From assembly GCA_004020365.1 (NCBI GenBank), contig SAQR01000003.1, positions 62,001 through 126,000 of the forward strand: a stretch of DNA of 64,000 bases. Reading direction: 5' to 3'. This stretch comes from Mesorhizobium sp. (GTDB taxonomy: Bacteria; Pseudomonadota; Alphaproteobacteria; Rhizobiales; Rhizobiaceae). Of this stretch, positions 19,325 to 27,708 are shown piece by piece (the stretch's first letter is position 1; each line of letters opens with the position of its first letter). The translations under genes were made by a program, and so were the position numbers. The notes under the pieces were generated by a model. That model was not told the DNA's origin. It made no database searches and was given only the letters and a program-made list of their open reading frames with translations.

Positions 19325-20301
19325 GCTGCATTTCCTTCGGCGAGCTCGAGGATCTTCAGGCCGGTGGTTTCGTCGGTGACGAGAGTATCGAGGTGACAGC
19401 CGCGCATGGCACTGAGGATCGGGACCACCTTGCTGGCGCCGCTTGCGACCCCGATCGACTGCGGAATGGTCGCGAATTCCTCGAGCGTCAGCGAGACCAG
19501 TGAGCGGTTGAAGCTGTAGTCCGCGAGCTTGCCGTCGCTGTCTATGAGATGGGCGAGCAGTTCGCCCGCCGCGCCCGAGCGCTCGATGGCCAGCCGGTCG
19601 GCGCTCGAGGACGGGTGCAGATCGTAGTAGCTCGAATCGTCAGCCAGGATGGAGCCGATGCCGACGACCGCAAGCGTTGCATCGCGCGCCTTGTTGAAGA
19701 CATCCGAAACCGCCCGGACGCCCATCAGCATGTCGCGTTGGGCCGGGCTGTCGGCAAACAGCGGCGCGTGGATCTGATAGGCGCGGCCGCCGAGCTTGTC
19801 GGCCATCAGAGACGCGACATGATTGACGTCGGTGTAATGCTTGCCCTGGACCAGGCCGGTCGCGGGAACAACCTCGACGTCGTAGCTACGGCTCGGCTTG
19901 AGGCCGGCGACGACGGCACTCACCCCCTTGCCCCCGGTAATGGAAATCGTGTCGCCGTCCTTGATCGTCTCGAGCACCAGCCTGGCTGCGGCCTCGCCGA
20001 CACGCTGAAGCGCAGTCTGCGGATTGTCCGAAACGGAGGGGACGACGACGGCCCTTTGGAGCCCACCTATCGCGACAAGTCGCGCCTCGATGTCGACCAG
20101 TTGCTCGACCGGCGACTTGATCTTGATCTCGACAAGCCCGAGTTTATGACCGCGCTTGATCAGCCGGTTGACGGTCGCATGCGAGATGCCGAGCTCCTTG
20201 GCGATTTCCGCCTGCGTCTTGGCCTCCATGTAATGAAGCACTAGCGCCTGATACATCTGGCGGACGATCGTGACGTCGTCCCGCGAATTGGGTGGTGACA
20301 T
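19321..20301 (-). CDS. SorC/DeoR-type sugar-binding transcriptional regulator
   Basis: 326-residue regulator. An N-terminal helix-turn-helix (AEIAKELGISHATVNRLIKRG, residues about 30-52) is followed by the SorC sugar-binding domain (LVDIEARLVAIGGLQRAVVV onward; GDTISITGGKGVSAVV near 135). It sits inside the operon between the transporter permease and the catabolic genes, 21 nt after the permease. It most likely senses the pathway's phosphorylated intermediate and controls the whole operon. Confidence 0.92.
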   Translation of the reverse strand: MSPPNSRDDVTIVRQMYQALVLHYMEAKTQAEIAKELGISHATVNRLIKRGHKLGLVEIKIKSPVEQLVDIEARLVAIGGLQRAVVVPSVSDNPQTALQRVGEAAARLVLETIKDGDTISITGGKGVSAVVAGLKPSRSYDVEVVPATGLVQGKHYTDVNHVASLMADKLGGRAYQIHAPLFADSPAQRDMLMGVRAVSDVFNKARDATLAVVGIGSILADDSSYYDLHPSSSADRLAIERSGAAGELLAHLIDSDGKLADYSFNRSLVSLTLEEFATIPQSIGVASGASKVVPILSAMRGCHLDTLVTDETTGLKILELAEGNAA

Positions 20302-20322
20302 GATGTATGCTCTCGCTGCTGC

Positions 20323-21312
20323 TCAGGATTTCCTGCGGTGCAGGAAGTGGTCGATCGATACCGCCGCGAGCAGGATGCATCCCTTGATCATGTCCTGCCA
20401 ATAGACGGAAACGTCGAGCAGGATCAGCGAACTTGTGACGACCGAGAGCAGCGCCATGCCCAGTATGGCGCCGAAGATGGTGCCCGAGCCGCCATTGAGC
20501 GATGCACCGCCGATCACCGCCGCGGCGATGATGTTGAGCTCCATGCCAGCGCCGAAGGTCGGGGTCGCAGCGCCAAAGCGTGACATATAGATGACGCCGG
20601 CAAAGCCCGCGAGGGTGGAGCAGAGAACCGTGACCCAGAATTTGACCTGCTTGGTCTTGATGCCCGAAAATTGGGCCGCCTTCTCGTTGCTGCCGGTATA
20701 GAAGACCTTGCGGAAGGCCGTGGCCCGCCGAAGCAGAAAGTCGAAGATGGCCACGACCACGACAAAGATGACGATGACATAAGGCACATTGCCGAAGCTG
20801 CCCTGGCCGATCGCCTTGAACCCCGGCGGCAGGGTGAACAGCGACAACGGGGTTCCCTTGGTGATGACAAGACAGAGACCGCGCACGATCACCATCGCCG
20901 CCAGCGATGTGATGAAGTGATTGAGACCGATGACGGTCACGAAGAAGCCCATCACCGCGCCGATCAGCGCGCTGGCGCCTATGCCGATGAGGCTCGCGGT
21001 CCACGGGTCCAGGCCCATCAGGAACAGAGCGCCTGACACGACCATCGAGAAGCAGACCACCGACCCGACGGAAAGGTCGATGCCGCCGACAATGAGAAGT
21101 ATCGTCATGCCGACCACGACGATGCCTTCAATGGAGAAGCTCATCAGCATGGCGCGGAAATTCCCCCAGGTCAGGAAATGCGGCGAAGCGAATGCCATGG
21201 CGACGCACAGCGCCAGCATGATTGCGATCAGCCCCGCCTCGCGCATTGAGCCAAGACGCAGCCAGTTGCGCCCGCCAAGCCCGGGGGCGCTCGCCTTGAT
21301 TTCAGCGTCCAT
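20323..21312 (-). CDS. CUT2 sugar ABC transporter permease (RbsC-like)
   Basis: 329-residue inner-membrane permease with about nine hydrophobic segments. The family core GIVVVGMTILLIVGGIDLSVG lies near residue 65, ALIGAVMGFFVTVIGLNHFI near 115, and ELNIIAAAVIGGASLNGG near 260. The ATG at 21312 has GGAGG upstream and is preferred over longer frames. It lies 19 nt downstream of the ATPase gene. Confidence 0.93.
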   Translation of the reverse strand: MDAEIKASAPGLGGRNWLRLGSMREAGLIAIMLALCVAMAFASPHFLTWGNFRAMLMSFSIEGIVVVGMTILLIVGGIDLSVGSVVCFSMVVSGALFLMGLDPWTASLIGIGASALIGAVMGFFVTVIGLNHFITSLAAMVIVRGLCLVITKGTPLSLFTLPPGFKAIGQGSFGNVPYVIVIFVVVVAIFDFLLRRATAFRKVFYTGSNEKAAQFSGIKTKQVKFWVTVLCSTLAGFAGVIYMSRFGAATPTFGAGMELNIIAAAVIGGASLNGGSGTIFGAILGMALLSVVTSSLILLDVSVYWQDMIKGCILLAAVSIDHFLHRRKS

Positions 21313-21331
21313 GAGGGTTCCTCCGGTCTGT

Positions 21332-22873
21332 CTAAGCGACATTGTGAACCTGCCTTGCGTTTGATCGTTGCTGCCGTAGACCCGAAGCCAGCAGCATGAT
21401 CGCTTCTTCGGTCAATTCGTCCGCTCCCAGTTCGCCAACGATGGCGCCTTCGCGTATGACAAGCACCCGGTCGCTGAGCCCGATCAATTCCGGAAGCTCG
21501 GATGAAATCACGATGACGCCGACGCCCCGCTCGGCGAGATCGCGAAGCAGGCGATGAATTTCCACTTTGGCACCGACATCGACCCCGCGTGTCGGCTCGT
21601 CCAGGATGACCACTTTGGGGCCGACCGAAAGAAGCCTGGCGATGGCGACTTTCTGCTGATTGCCACCGCTGAGCGTCGACACCTGAGTCTCGATGCCGCC
21701 CATGCGCACACCGTGGCGCTCGACCAGGTCGGTGGCTTGCCTTGCCTCGGCGCGGCGATCGAGCAGCCCAAGCGGCGTGGTCAGCTTTCGAAGGTCGAGC
21801 GCGGAGATATTGGATGCAACCGACAGGTCGAGGAACAGGCCCGACGCCTTGCGGTCCTCCGAGAGGTAGACCAGGCCGGCGCGCACCGCATCGCTGTAGG
21901 TGCTGATGCTGACCGGCTGGCCATTGAGCTCGACCGATCCCAACACTTTCGGGCGCAAGCCGCAAATGGTCTGGACCATCTCGCTGCGACCGGCGCCAAT
22001 CAACCCGCCGATGCCAAGAATTTCGCCTGCTCGAAGCGTGAAACCAACGCCGGCAGAACCCTGTCGATAGGAGAGATTTTCGACCGACAACACAGGACGA
22101 TCGATACGCCGTTCAGGCGAGAGCTTTTCGGGATAGAGCTGCGTGATTTCCCGCCCGACCATCTTGCGCACGACATCGTTGGGAGTGACCGAAGCGATAG
22201 AATCGGTCGCTACATATCTGCCGTCGCGAAACACCGTGACGCGGTCGCACAGGCTGAAGATCTCGGCCATGCGGTGGCTGATGTAGATGATTGAAATTCC
22301 GCGCGCCTTGAGATCACGGACGATTGCAAATAGGCGCTGCGCCTCGGTCTCGGTCAGCGCGGCCGTCGGCTCGTCGAGCATCAGCACCCGGCATTCGAGC
22401 GTCAACGCCTTGGCGATTTCCACAAGCTGCTGGTTGGAAATCGAAAGCTCGGCGACCGGCGTCTCGACCGGGATCGGCGCCAACAGGTCCATTATCTTCT
22501 GCGCGTCGGCATAGAGCCGGCGAAAATTCATCAGCGGCGCGCGCCGATTGTTGACGGCCGCCATGAGGATATTCTCGGCGACCGTGACATCCTGGCAGAG
22601 CGCGATTTCCTGATGGACGAGGCCTATGCCAAGCCGCTGCGCGGCGGATGGCGATGCGATGGTGACGTTCTCGCCTTCGAGCCGAATGGCGCCTTCGTCG
22701 GGTTGCACAATGCCGGCGATGATATTCATCAGCGTCGACTTGCCGGCGCCGTTCTCGCCGCACAGCGCATGAATTTCGCCGCGCCGCAGCGTGAAATCGA
22801 CCCCGGTCAGCGCTTTGATGGCGCCGAAGGATTTCGAGATGTCGCGGATTTCAAGAATGGCGGCGGCAGTCAC
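21332..22873 (-). CDS. CUT2 sugar ABC transporter ATP-binding protein (RbsA-like)
   Basis: 513-residue double ATPase. The first domain has GENGAGKST (about residue 40) and [14 protein letters not shown] with [13 protein letters not shown]. The second has an IGAGRSE loop and [17 protein letters not shown] with [19 protein letters not shown] start at 22873 is chosen because GGGGGA lies just upstream and the length then matches RbsA-type proteins. It follows the binding-protein gene after a strong stem-loop. Confidence 0.93.
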   Translation of the reverse strand: MTAAAILEIRDISKSFGAIKALTGVDFTLRRGEIHALCGENGAGKSTLMNIIAGIVQPDEGAIRLEGENVTIASPSAAQRLGIGLVHQEIALCQDVTVAENILMAAVNNRRAPLMNFRRLYADAQKIMDLLAPIPVETPVAELSISNQQLVEIAKALTLECRVLMLDEPTAALTETEAQRLFAIVRDLKARGISIIYISHRMAEIFSLCDRVTVFRDGRYVATDSIASVTPNDVVRKMVGREITQLYPEKLSPERRIDRPVLSVENLSYRQGSAGVGFTLRAGEILGIGGLIGAGRSEMVQTICGLRPKVLGSVELNGQPVSISTYSDAVRAGLVYLSEDRKASGLFLDLSVASNISALDLRKLTTPLGLLDRRAEARQATDLVERHGVRMGGIETQVSTLSGGNQQKVAIARLLSVGPKVVILDEPTRGVDVGAKVEIHRLLRDLAERGVGVIVISSELPELIGLSDRVLVIREGAIVGELGADELTEEAIMLLASGLRQQRSNARQVHNVA

Positions 22874-22907
22874 TCCGTCCCCCTGCAGCGTTGAAATTGA
22901 CGATATG

Positions 22908-22946
22908 GGCCGGGTCGACGGGGCGCGAACGCGCCCCGTCCCGGCC
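22908..22946 (-). other. Intergenic stem-loop between binding-protein and ATPase genes
   Basis: Inner arms GACGGGGCGC and GCGCCCCGTC (22917-22926 and 22931-22940) pair perfectly around a 4-nt loop, extended by outer GGCCGG/CCGGCC. There is no T-run after it on the transcribed strand, and it lies just after the binding-protein stop. This fits a 3' stabiliser or attenuator that keeps binding-protein mRNA more abundant than the rest of the operon. Confidence 0.6.
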
Positions 22947-22957
22947 AAAAGTCGGAC

Positions 22958-23989
22958 TTATTCCTCGATGCCCTTGGTGCCGCGCCGTGTGAGGTAGGCA
23001 TCCCAATAGAAATCGTCGGCATTTTCCGCAGTGACGATGGAAAAGCCGTTGTCGACGAAGGGCACGCTCATGGCGTTGAAACCCGACCGCCGGGCGTCGT
23101 TCATCGGGTCGATCAGATCGGGATGCTTGGCCAGCCACAGCAGCATGAACCCCATATAGCCCTGCATGCCCTGGTTCGGGTTGACCGAGCCGAAGATTTC
23201 GCCGGCCTTGATCATGTCGAGAATCTTGGCGTTGACGTCGGCCAGCATAACCCGGATCTTGCCGCCGCCTTCCTTTGCGGCCTGAGCGGCGCCGATTGCC
23301 GAGTTGGCTTCCGGCATGAACACCGCGCCCAGATCGGGATGCGCCTGAGCAAGGCTGAGCACAGCCTGATAGGCCTTGGTTGCATCCTGGTTCGATGCCG
23401 CGCGGCCGACGAGCTTCATATCCGGCCATTTGGCTTCCATGCGGGCGATGAAGGCGGCAATGCGCTTGTCGTGATTGTCCTGTCCGGGGTTTTCGAGGAC
23501 CGCGTATTCGCCCTTGCCATCCATCGCCTTGGCGACTGCATCGGCGGCATAGGTGCCTTCGGCGACGTTGTCGGAGGTGATGTAGGACACTCGTTTGGAG
23601 TTGGGCGAATCTGCGGCGAACGTGACGACTGCTGTTCCCTGCTCAATGGCCCGATTGATGGGCTCGATGAACGGATCGGAGTTCATCGGATGGACCAGGA
23701 TGCCAGCCGGCTTCTGAGCCAGCGCCTGGTCGAACGTCGCTATCTGCTTGTTCACGTCGTATTCGGGCGTCCCGGTATATTCGGTCTCGCAACCGAACTG
23801 TTTGCCAGCCTGCTTGAACATCTCGTAGACCGGGAACCAATATTCGACGCCGGAAACCATGACGTTCATAACGTATTTTTCACCCGGCTCGCACTTGAAC
23901 GGGTTGGCGGCCTGGGCAGCGGCGTGGCTTGCCCCCAACACTGTGCTGGCGGCTGCCGAAATGGCGAGCATGCTCAAAAATTTGCGCAA
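22958..23989 (-). CDS. CUT2 sugar ABC transporter substrate-binding protein
   Basis: 343-residue periplasmic binding protein of the ribose/xylose class. A TTG start at 23989 is chosen because GGGAGGAC lies 6 nt upstream and it gives a signal peptide directly (RKFLSMLAISAAASTVLGAS, cleavage near AAAQA). Mature motifs include VSGVEYWFPVYEMFKQAG, AGILVHPMNSDPF and IEQGTAVVTFAADSP. It is the first gene of the SorC-controlled operon, so its ligand should be the sugar or polyol degraded by the downstream enzymes. Confidence 0.9.
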   Translation of the reverse strand: MRKFLSMLAISAAASTVLGASHAAAQAANPFKCEPGEKYVMNVMVSGVEYWFPVYEMFKQAGKQFGCETEYTGTPEYDVNKQIATFDQALAQKPAGILVHPMNSDPFIEPINRAIEQGTAVVTFAADSPNSKRVSYITSDNVAEGTYAADAVAKAMDGKGEYAVLENPGQDNHDKRIAAFIARMEAKWPDMKLVGRAASNQDATKAYQAVLSLAQAHPDLGAVFMPEANSAIGAAQAAKEGGGKIRVMLADVNAKILDMIKAGEIFGSVNPNQGMQGYMGFMLLWLAKHPDLIDPMNDARRSGFNAMSVPFVDNGFSIVTAENADDFYWDAYLTRRGTKGIEE

Positions 23990-24234
23990 GAGTCCTCCCT
24001 CGGCCGAAGCCTGGTCAATTGGGCGGTCGGGCACTTACGTGCCGCCGCTTGTGGTTGATGAGGCCGAACCTCCTCCCGAGGCCCAGCAGTCGATCATTCG
24101 CAGGAGTTGGCTCGAGTGTCAATAAAATTCACGTTCTGAAATATATTTCACGCCTACTTGATGCACCGGAAGCGGGCCACATCAGCCCTTCGTTCCGTCA
24201 TTTCTCTAGGCCTGATGTCTGCTCAGGGTTCACT

Positions 24235-24593
24235 AGCGCAGCGATTGCAGCGATCATTGCCCCCCACGGCAAGGTCGGAGAAATCACCAACCATGCATTC
24301 CTTGATGCGACGCCGCTTCGGTCGAAAAGCGCTTCGTTGCATTGGGAGGACGTGGTGACGCGACCTCATTTTGGCGGTGCTGATATGATCGCCCATCACA
24401 GAATTCTCGAAGAGGTCTCGGCGCATGTCCATTCCGGTGCCCTGCGCTCCACTGTGACGACCGACCTTGGAAAGCTCACGCCAGCAGTCTTCTGGAGGCG
24501 CATCGGCTTGTTGACGGCGGCCGCATGTTGGGAAAACTCGTCTTGCAGGGATTGGCGGCCGAAATGGGGACGAGCCACTCCCCGCGACGATGA
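24235..24593 (+). pseudogene. Relic of zinc-binding alcohol dehydrogenase family gene
   Basis: Only the C-terminal third survives. One frame reads IAPHGKVGEI, then LRSKSASLHWEDV and DMIAHHRILEEVSAHV with ALRSTVTTDLGKL, the typical end of YhdH/AdhA-like zinc alcohol dehydrogenases. Near 24493 the reading shifts by one, and the next frame continues as EAHRLVDGGRMLGKLVLQGL before a stop at 24591-24593. The N-terminal catalytic and zinc region is missing upstream. A decayed gene fragment. Confidence 0.7.
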
Positions 24594-24968
24594 CGGCGAG
24601 GGCTGATGATGGCAGGCCAGTTGATACATCCCCAGTTTCGTAAGGCAGCTTTTCGGTCGGCCCACGACATTTACGAGCGGCACGGGGTGACCTCTCCTGC
24701 TGCTCTGGAACGAGAGCTCGGTATTGACACCGGCAGCGCAGGCTGCCGCCGCAACCGCTGGTTCATTTCACCGGAGTGGTGCGATCGCCCCTCCCCTCGA
24801 TTAGCGATCAAAGCAGCCTGGGTACTCGTGCTATGGAAGCCTGCTGCCGGGGCGCGGGCTTCGAGGCACGCGACGCACGGCGGCGGGCTGAAACGGTCGG
24901 GTTGACCGGCTGGCAGAAGTTATTAGGCCCAGTCATGTTTGAGGTCATCGCGACCAGCAGTTGCAGCG
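24594..24968. other. Intergenic stretch without recognisable gene
   Basis: Short frames exist here, including a 99-codon plus-strand frame from 24606, but none shows a known domain. Given the decayed gene just before it, this is probably further eroded coding sequence. Confidence 0.4.
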
Positions 24969-26138
24969 CTAGGACGCGTCGGCAGAGAATTTGTGTATCG
25001 TAGTCGACTTCAGCGTTTCGCCCGGTTTCAGCACCGTCGTCGGAAATGACGGCTTGTTCGGCGAATCCGGGAAGTGCTGCGTCTCAAGGCAGAAGCCGTC
25101 GGTCTGGCGGTATTGCTGACCGGCCGCGCCGACAAGCGTCGAATCGAGGAAGTTGCCGCTGTAGAATTGGACGCCGGGCTCGGTCGTCGAGATCTCCATG
25201 ATCCGGCCCGAGCGCGGCTCGTAGACTCGCGCGGCGAGCGAAAGCCCACTACCCGACCGGTTCAGCACGAAGTTGTGATCGTATCCGCGGCCATAGACCA
25301 TCTGTGGGTCGTTCGAGCGGATGCGTGCGCCGATCGGCGCCCCTTGGCGGAAGTCGAACGGCGTGCCGGTCACGGAGGCGAGCTGCCCGGTCGGGATCAA
25401 GGTCGCATCGACCGGCGTGTAGCGGTCGGCGTTGATCGTGAGGATGTGATCGTCGATCCCACCCGTGCCGTCACCGGCGAGATTGAAGTAGGAATGACTC
25501 GTGAGATTAACCACGGTTGGTTTGTCGGTCGTCGCCTCGTAGTCGATGCGCAGCTCGTTGTCGTTGGTGAGGCTATAGACGACCTGGACCGTGAGCGTGC
25601 CGGGATAGCCTTCCTCGCCATCCTTGCTCGTGTAGTTGAGCCGCGCTGCGGCGCCGCTGACGCTGCTCAGCGGCTCGACCGCCCAGACGACCTTGTCGAA
25701 GCCTTTCGTGCCGCCATGCAGACTGTTCGGCCCGTTATTGGCGGCGAGTTGGTATTGTGTGCCGTCGAGCGTGAACTTCGCGCCGCCGATGCGATTGCCG
25801 TAGCGCCCGATCAAGGCGCCGAAATAGGGGTTCTTGGATTCGTAGTCGGCGAGTTCCTTGAAGCCGAGCACAACGTTGTCGAGCTTGCCCCAGCGGTCGG
25901 GCACATTGATCGCCGTGATGATACCGCCATAGGCGATGAACTTGACGGACGCGCCCCTGTCGTTGGTGAGCGTGTAGAGATCGACGGCTTTGCCGTCCTG
26001 CGTGTTTCCAAATGGAGTCTTGTCCACAGAGCCGGCGCCAGCGCTGGTTCCCGTCAGCAGCACGCCCATGCCGAGCACGGCCGCGCCGAGCACTGACCTA
26101 TGCCAGCAACGCGACATGTTGGGATCGATCGGCGTCAT
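24969..26138 (-). CDS. galM: Secreted aldose 1-epimerase (galactose mutarotase)
   Basis: 389-residue mutarotase interconverting alpha and beta anomers of aldoses. An N-terminal signal peptide (VLGAAVLGMGVLLTGTSAGA) predicts a periplasmic location, unlike cytoplasmic GalM. Family motifs include GRYGNRIGGAKF (near residue 110), NNGPNSLHGGTKGFDK with the catalytic His, VNLTSHSYFNLAG with the second His (near 215), and a C-terminal QTEHFPDSPN-like segment (here LETQHFPDSPNKP) with the catalytic acid region. It is divergent from a CUT2 sugar importer, so it may supply the anomer that is taken up. Confidence 0.92.
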   Translation of the reverse strand: MTPIDPNMSRCWHRSVLGAAVLGMGVLLTGTSAGAGSVDKTPFGNTQDGKAVDLYTLTNDRGASVKFIAYGGIITAINVPDRWGKLDNVVLGFKELADYESKNPYFGALIGRYGNRIGGAKFTLDGTQYQLAANNGPNSLHGGTKGFDKVVWAVEPLSSVSGAAARLNYTSKDGEEGYPGTLTVQVVYSLTNDNELRIDYEATTDKPTVVNLTSHSYFNLAGDGTGGIDDHILTINADRYTPVDATLIPTGQLASVTGTPFDFRQGAPIGARIRSNDPQMVYGRGYDHNFVLNRSGSGLSLAARVYEPRSGRIMEISTTEPGVQFYSGNFLDSTLVGAAGQQYRQTDGFCLETQHFPDSPNKPSFPTTVLKPGETLKSTTIHKFSADAS

Positions 26139-26541
26139 CGTTTCCTCCCTCGATAGGCCTCTTCGCCGGCGGCTTCTGACGAGCCGCCTGGAAGACCAAT
26201 GCTAAACTCATCGGGCTATCAAGGTAAGCGCGTCCTGGTAGAGATTAAGCGTGTGCCGGATACCGCCGGTCGCATCAGCTCATCGCCTGATCAAAATTGC
26301 CGGTGCGCTTGCCGGAACAAAGCCTTCCGAACTCTTGGCCGGACCCTCGCATGCGATAGGAGACCTTTCGCCGGCGCGGATGCTTCGCGCTCTGAACCAA
26401 TTCGTCTGTGAAAGTGAGGGGCACTATTTACCTGGACCGACTTTGCGCAGAATATCATCGAGTGGGAGGAGGCATTCGGACCCCTTCGATAAAATGCCCG
26501 AGTGGCTTCCGACCTCGTTGGTTTCAAGGGAGGAGCAAATC
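26139..26541. other. Divergent intergenic region, mutarotase / sugar ABC operon
   Basis: About 400 nt separate the mutarotase and binding-protein starts. The plus-strand frame stays open from 26251 into the binding-protein gene, but its N-terminal 97 codons match nothing I know. The ribosome binding site at 26530 marks the real start. Promoters for both directions must lie here; no clear operator was seen. Confidence 0.4.
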
Positions 26542-27624
26542 ATGAGGCGTATATTCTCGCTCGCGGCATGCGCCGCGGCGTTACTGTCCGGCGTCTCGTA
26601 CGCCAACGCACAGTCCGGCAGCGTCGAAAAAGCAGTCGGCGGCTACAACTTCGAAGAAGCCGCAAAAGAGGCCACCGGCACCAAGGACTTCCATTCGGCC
26701 GATGGCAAGCTCACTTTCGCCATCGTGACGCACACGGCCGGCAACGGCTTCTTCGACCCGGTCTATGTCGGGGCCAAGGTCGCCGGCGACATGATCGGCG
26801 CCAATATCCTGCTGCTCGGTTCGGAATCGCCAACCGACGATCCCGCCCGCGAGATCGAAATTCTGAACCAGATCGTGCAGGATCCCACCGTCGACGGCAT
26901 AATCATGACGACGCCGCAGGTCGGCGCTTATAACGATATCGTCAAGGCCGCCGAGGCGAAGGGCATTCCCGTCGCCACGACCAATTCGTTCGACGGCACG
27001 ATCATTAACCGCAGCGGCATCAGCCATACCGGCCAGGACGCATCGGCCGCAGCAATCGCCGGTGAGGCGCTGGTAAAATGCCTGGCCGACAAGGGCATCG
27101 AGAAGGGCACGATCGTGCTGCCGTCCTCGACCGCGATGGGCAACGTAGAGGTGAACAACCGCGTGACCGCCGCTTTCAACGCCATCGTCAAGGGCCTGAA
27201 CGACGCCGGCAAGCTCGCCAACTTCAAAGTCGACGCCGGTCCGGAGAACACCGGCATCGACACCAATCCGAACGATCCGGTGAACGGCATCGTCACGCTG
27301 TTCGAATCGCGCGGCGATGTCGTCGGCGCTTTCGCAGGCAACAACGTGTTCACGCCGGCCCTTGCCAAGGCCGTCGCTCAGACCGGGAAGACCGGCAAGA
27401 TCTGCGCCTACGGCTTTGACCTCGGCCCGGCTCAGCAGGATGCGTTGAAGAGCGGCGACCTGACCGGCGCGCTCGGGCAGCAGCCCTTCCTGCAAGGCTT
27501 CTGGCCGGTCATGCAGCTCTACCTGCAGATCGACCGCGGCATCGCGGCGGCCAATCTCGACACACGCGCCCAGCTCGTGACGCAGGAGGACGTCGAGAAG
27601 GTCGGCAAGCGCTTCGAGAACTGA
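26542..27624 (+). CDS. CUT2 sugar ABC transporter substrate-binding protein
   Basis: 360-residue periplasmic binding protein. GGGAGGAGC precedes the ATG; the signal peptide reads RRIFSLAACAAALLSGVSYANA. The mature part shows KLTFAIVTHTAGNGFFDPV, IEILNQIVQDPTVDGIIMTT, AKGIPVATTNSFDG and CAYGFDLGPAQQDALKSG, typical of pentose/hexose-binding proteins. It begins a three-gene transporter operon with a fused permease and a single-domain ATPase. Confidence 0.92.
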   Translation: MRRIFSLAACAAALLSGVSYANAQSGSVEKAVGGYNFEEAAKEATGTKDFHSADGKLTFAIVTHTAGNGFFDPVYVGAKVAGDMIGANILLLGSESPTDDPAREIEILNQIVQDPTVDGIIMTTPQVGAYNDIVKAAEAKGIPVATTNSFDGTIINRSGISHTGQDASAAAIAGEALVKCLADKGIEKGTIVLPSSTAMGNVEVNNRVTAAFNAIVKGLNDAGKLANFKVDAGPENTGIDTNPNDPVNGIVTLFESRGDVVGAFAGNNVFTPALAKAVAQTGKTGKICAYGFDLGPAQQDALKSGDLTGALGQQPFLQGFWPVMQLYLQIDRGIAAANLDTRAQLVTQEDVEKVGKRFEN

Positions 27625-27647
27625 GTCCCGCTCGGACATCTGAAATC

Positions 27648-27676
27648 GCTGCGGGAGGGCGCAGGTCCCCCGCAGC
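27648..27676 (+). other. Intergenic stem-loop after binding-protein gene
   Basis: GCTGCGGG pairs with CCCGCAGC across a short loop just downstream of the binding-protein stop and upstream of the permease start. No U-tract follows. It most likely sets unequal expression within the transporter operon, like the stem-loop in the other CUT2 operon at 22.9 kb. Confidence 0.5.
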
Positions 27677-27708
27677 GCGGCAGCAGGGAAATTGACCAGA
27701 AGAGACCT

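Noticed and set aside
24606-24905. 99-codon plus-strand frame after the dehydrogenase relic
   Set aside because: No recognisable domain and it lies in a decayed region; not called as a gene.
26251-26541. N-terminal extension of the sugar-binding protein
   Set aside because: A strong ribosome binding site and a perfect signal peptide start at 26542; the extension would bury the signal peptide.
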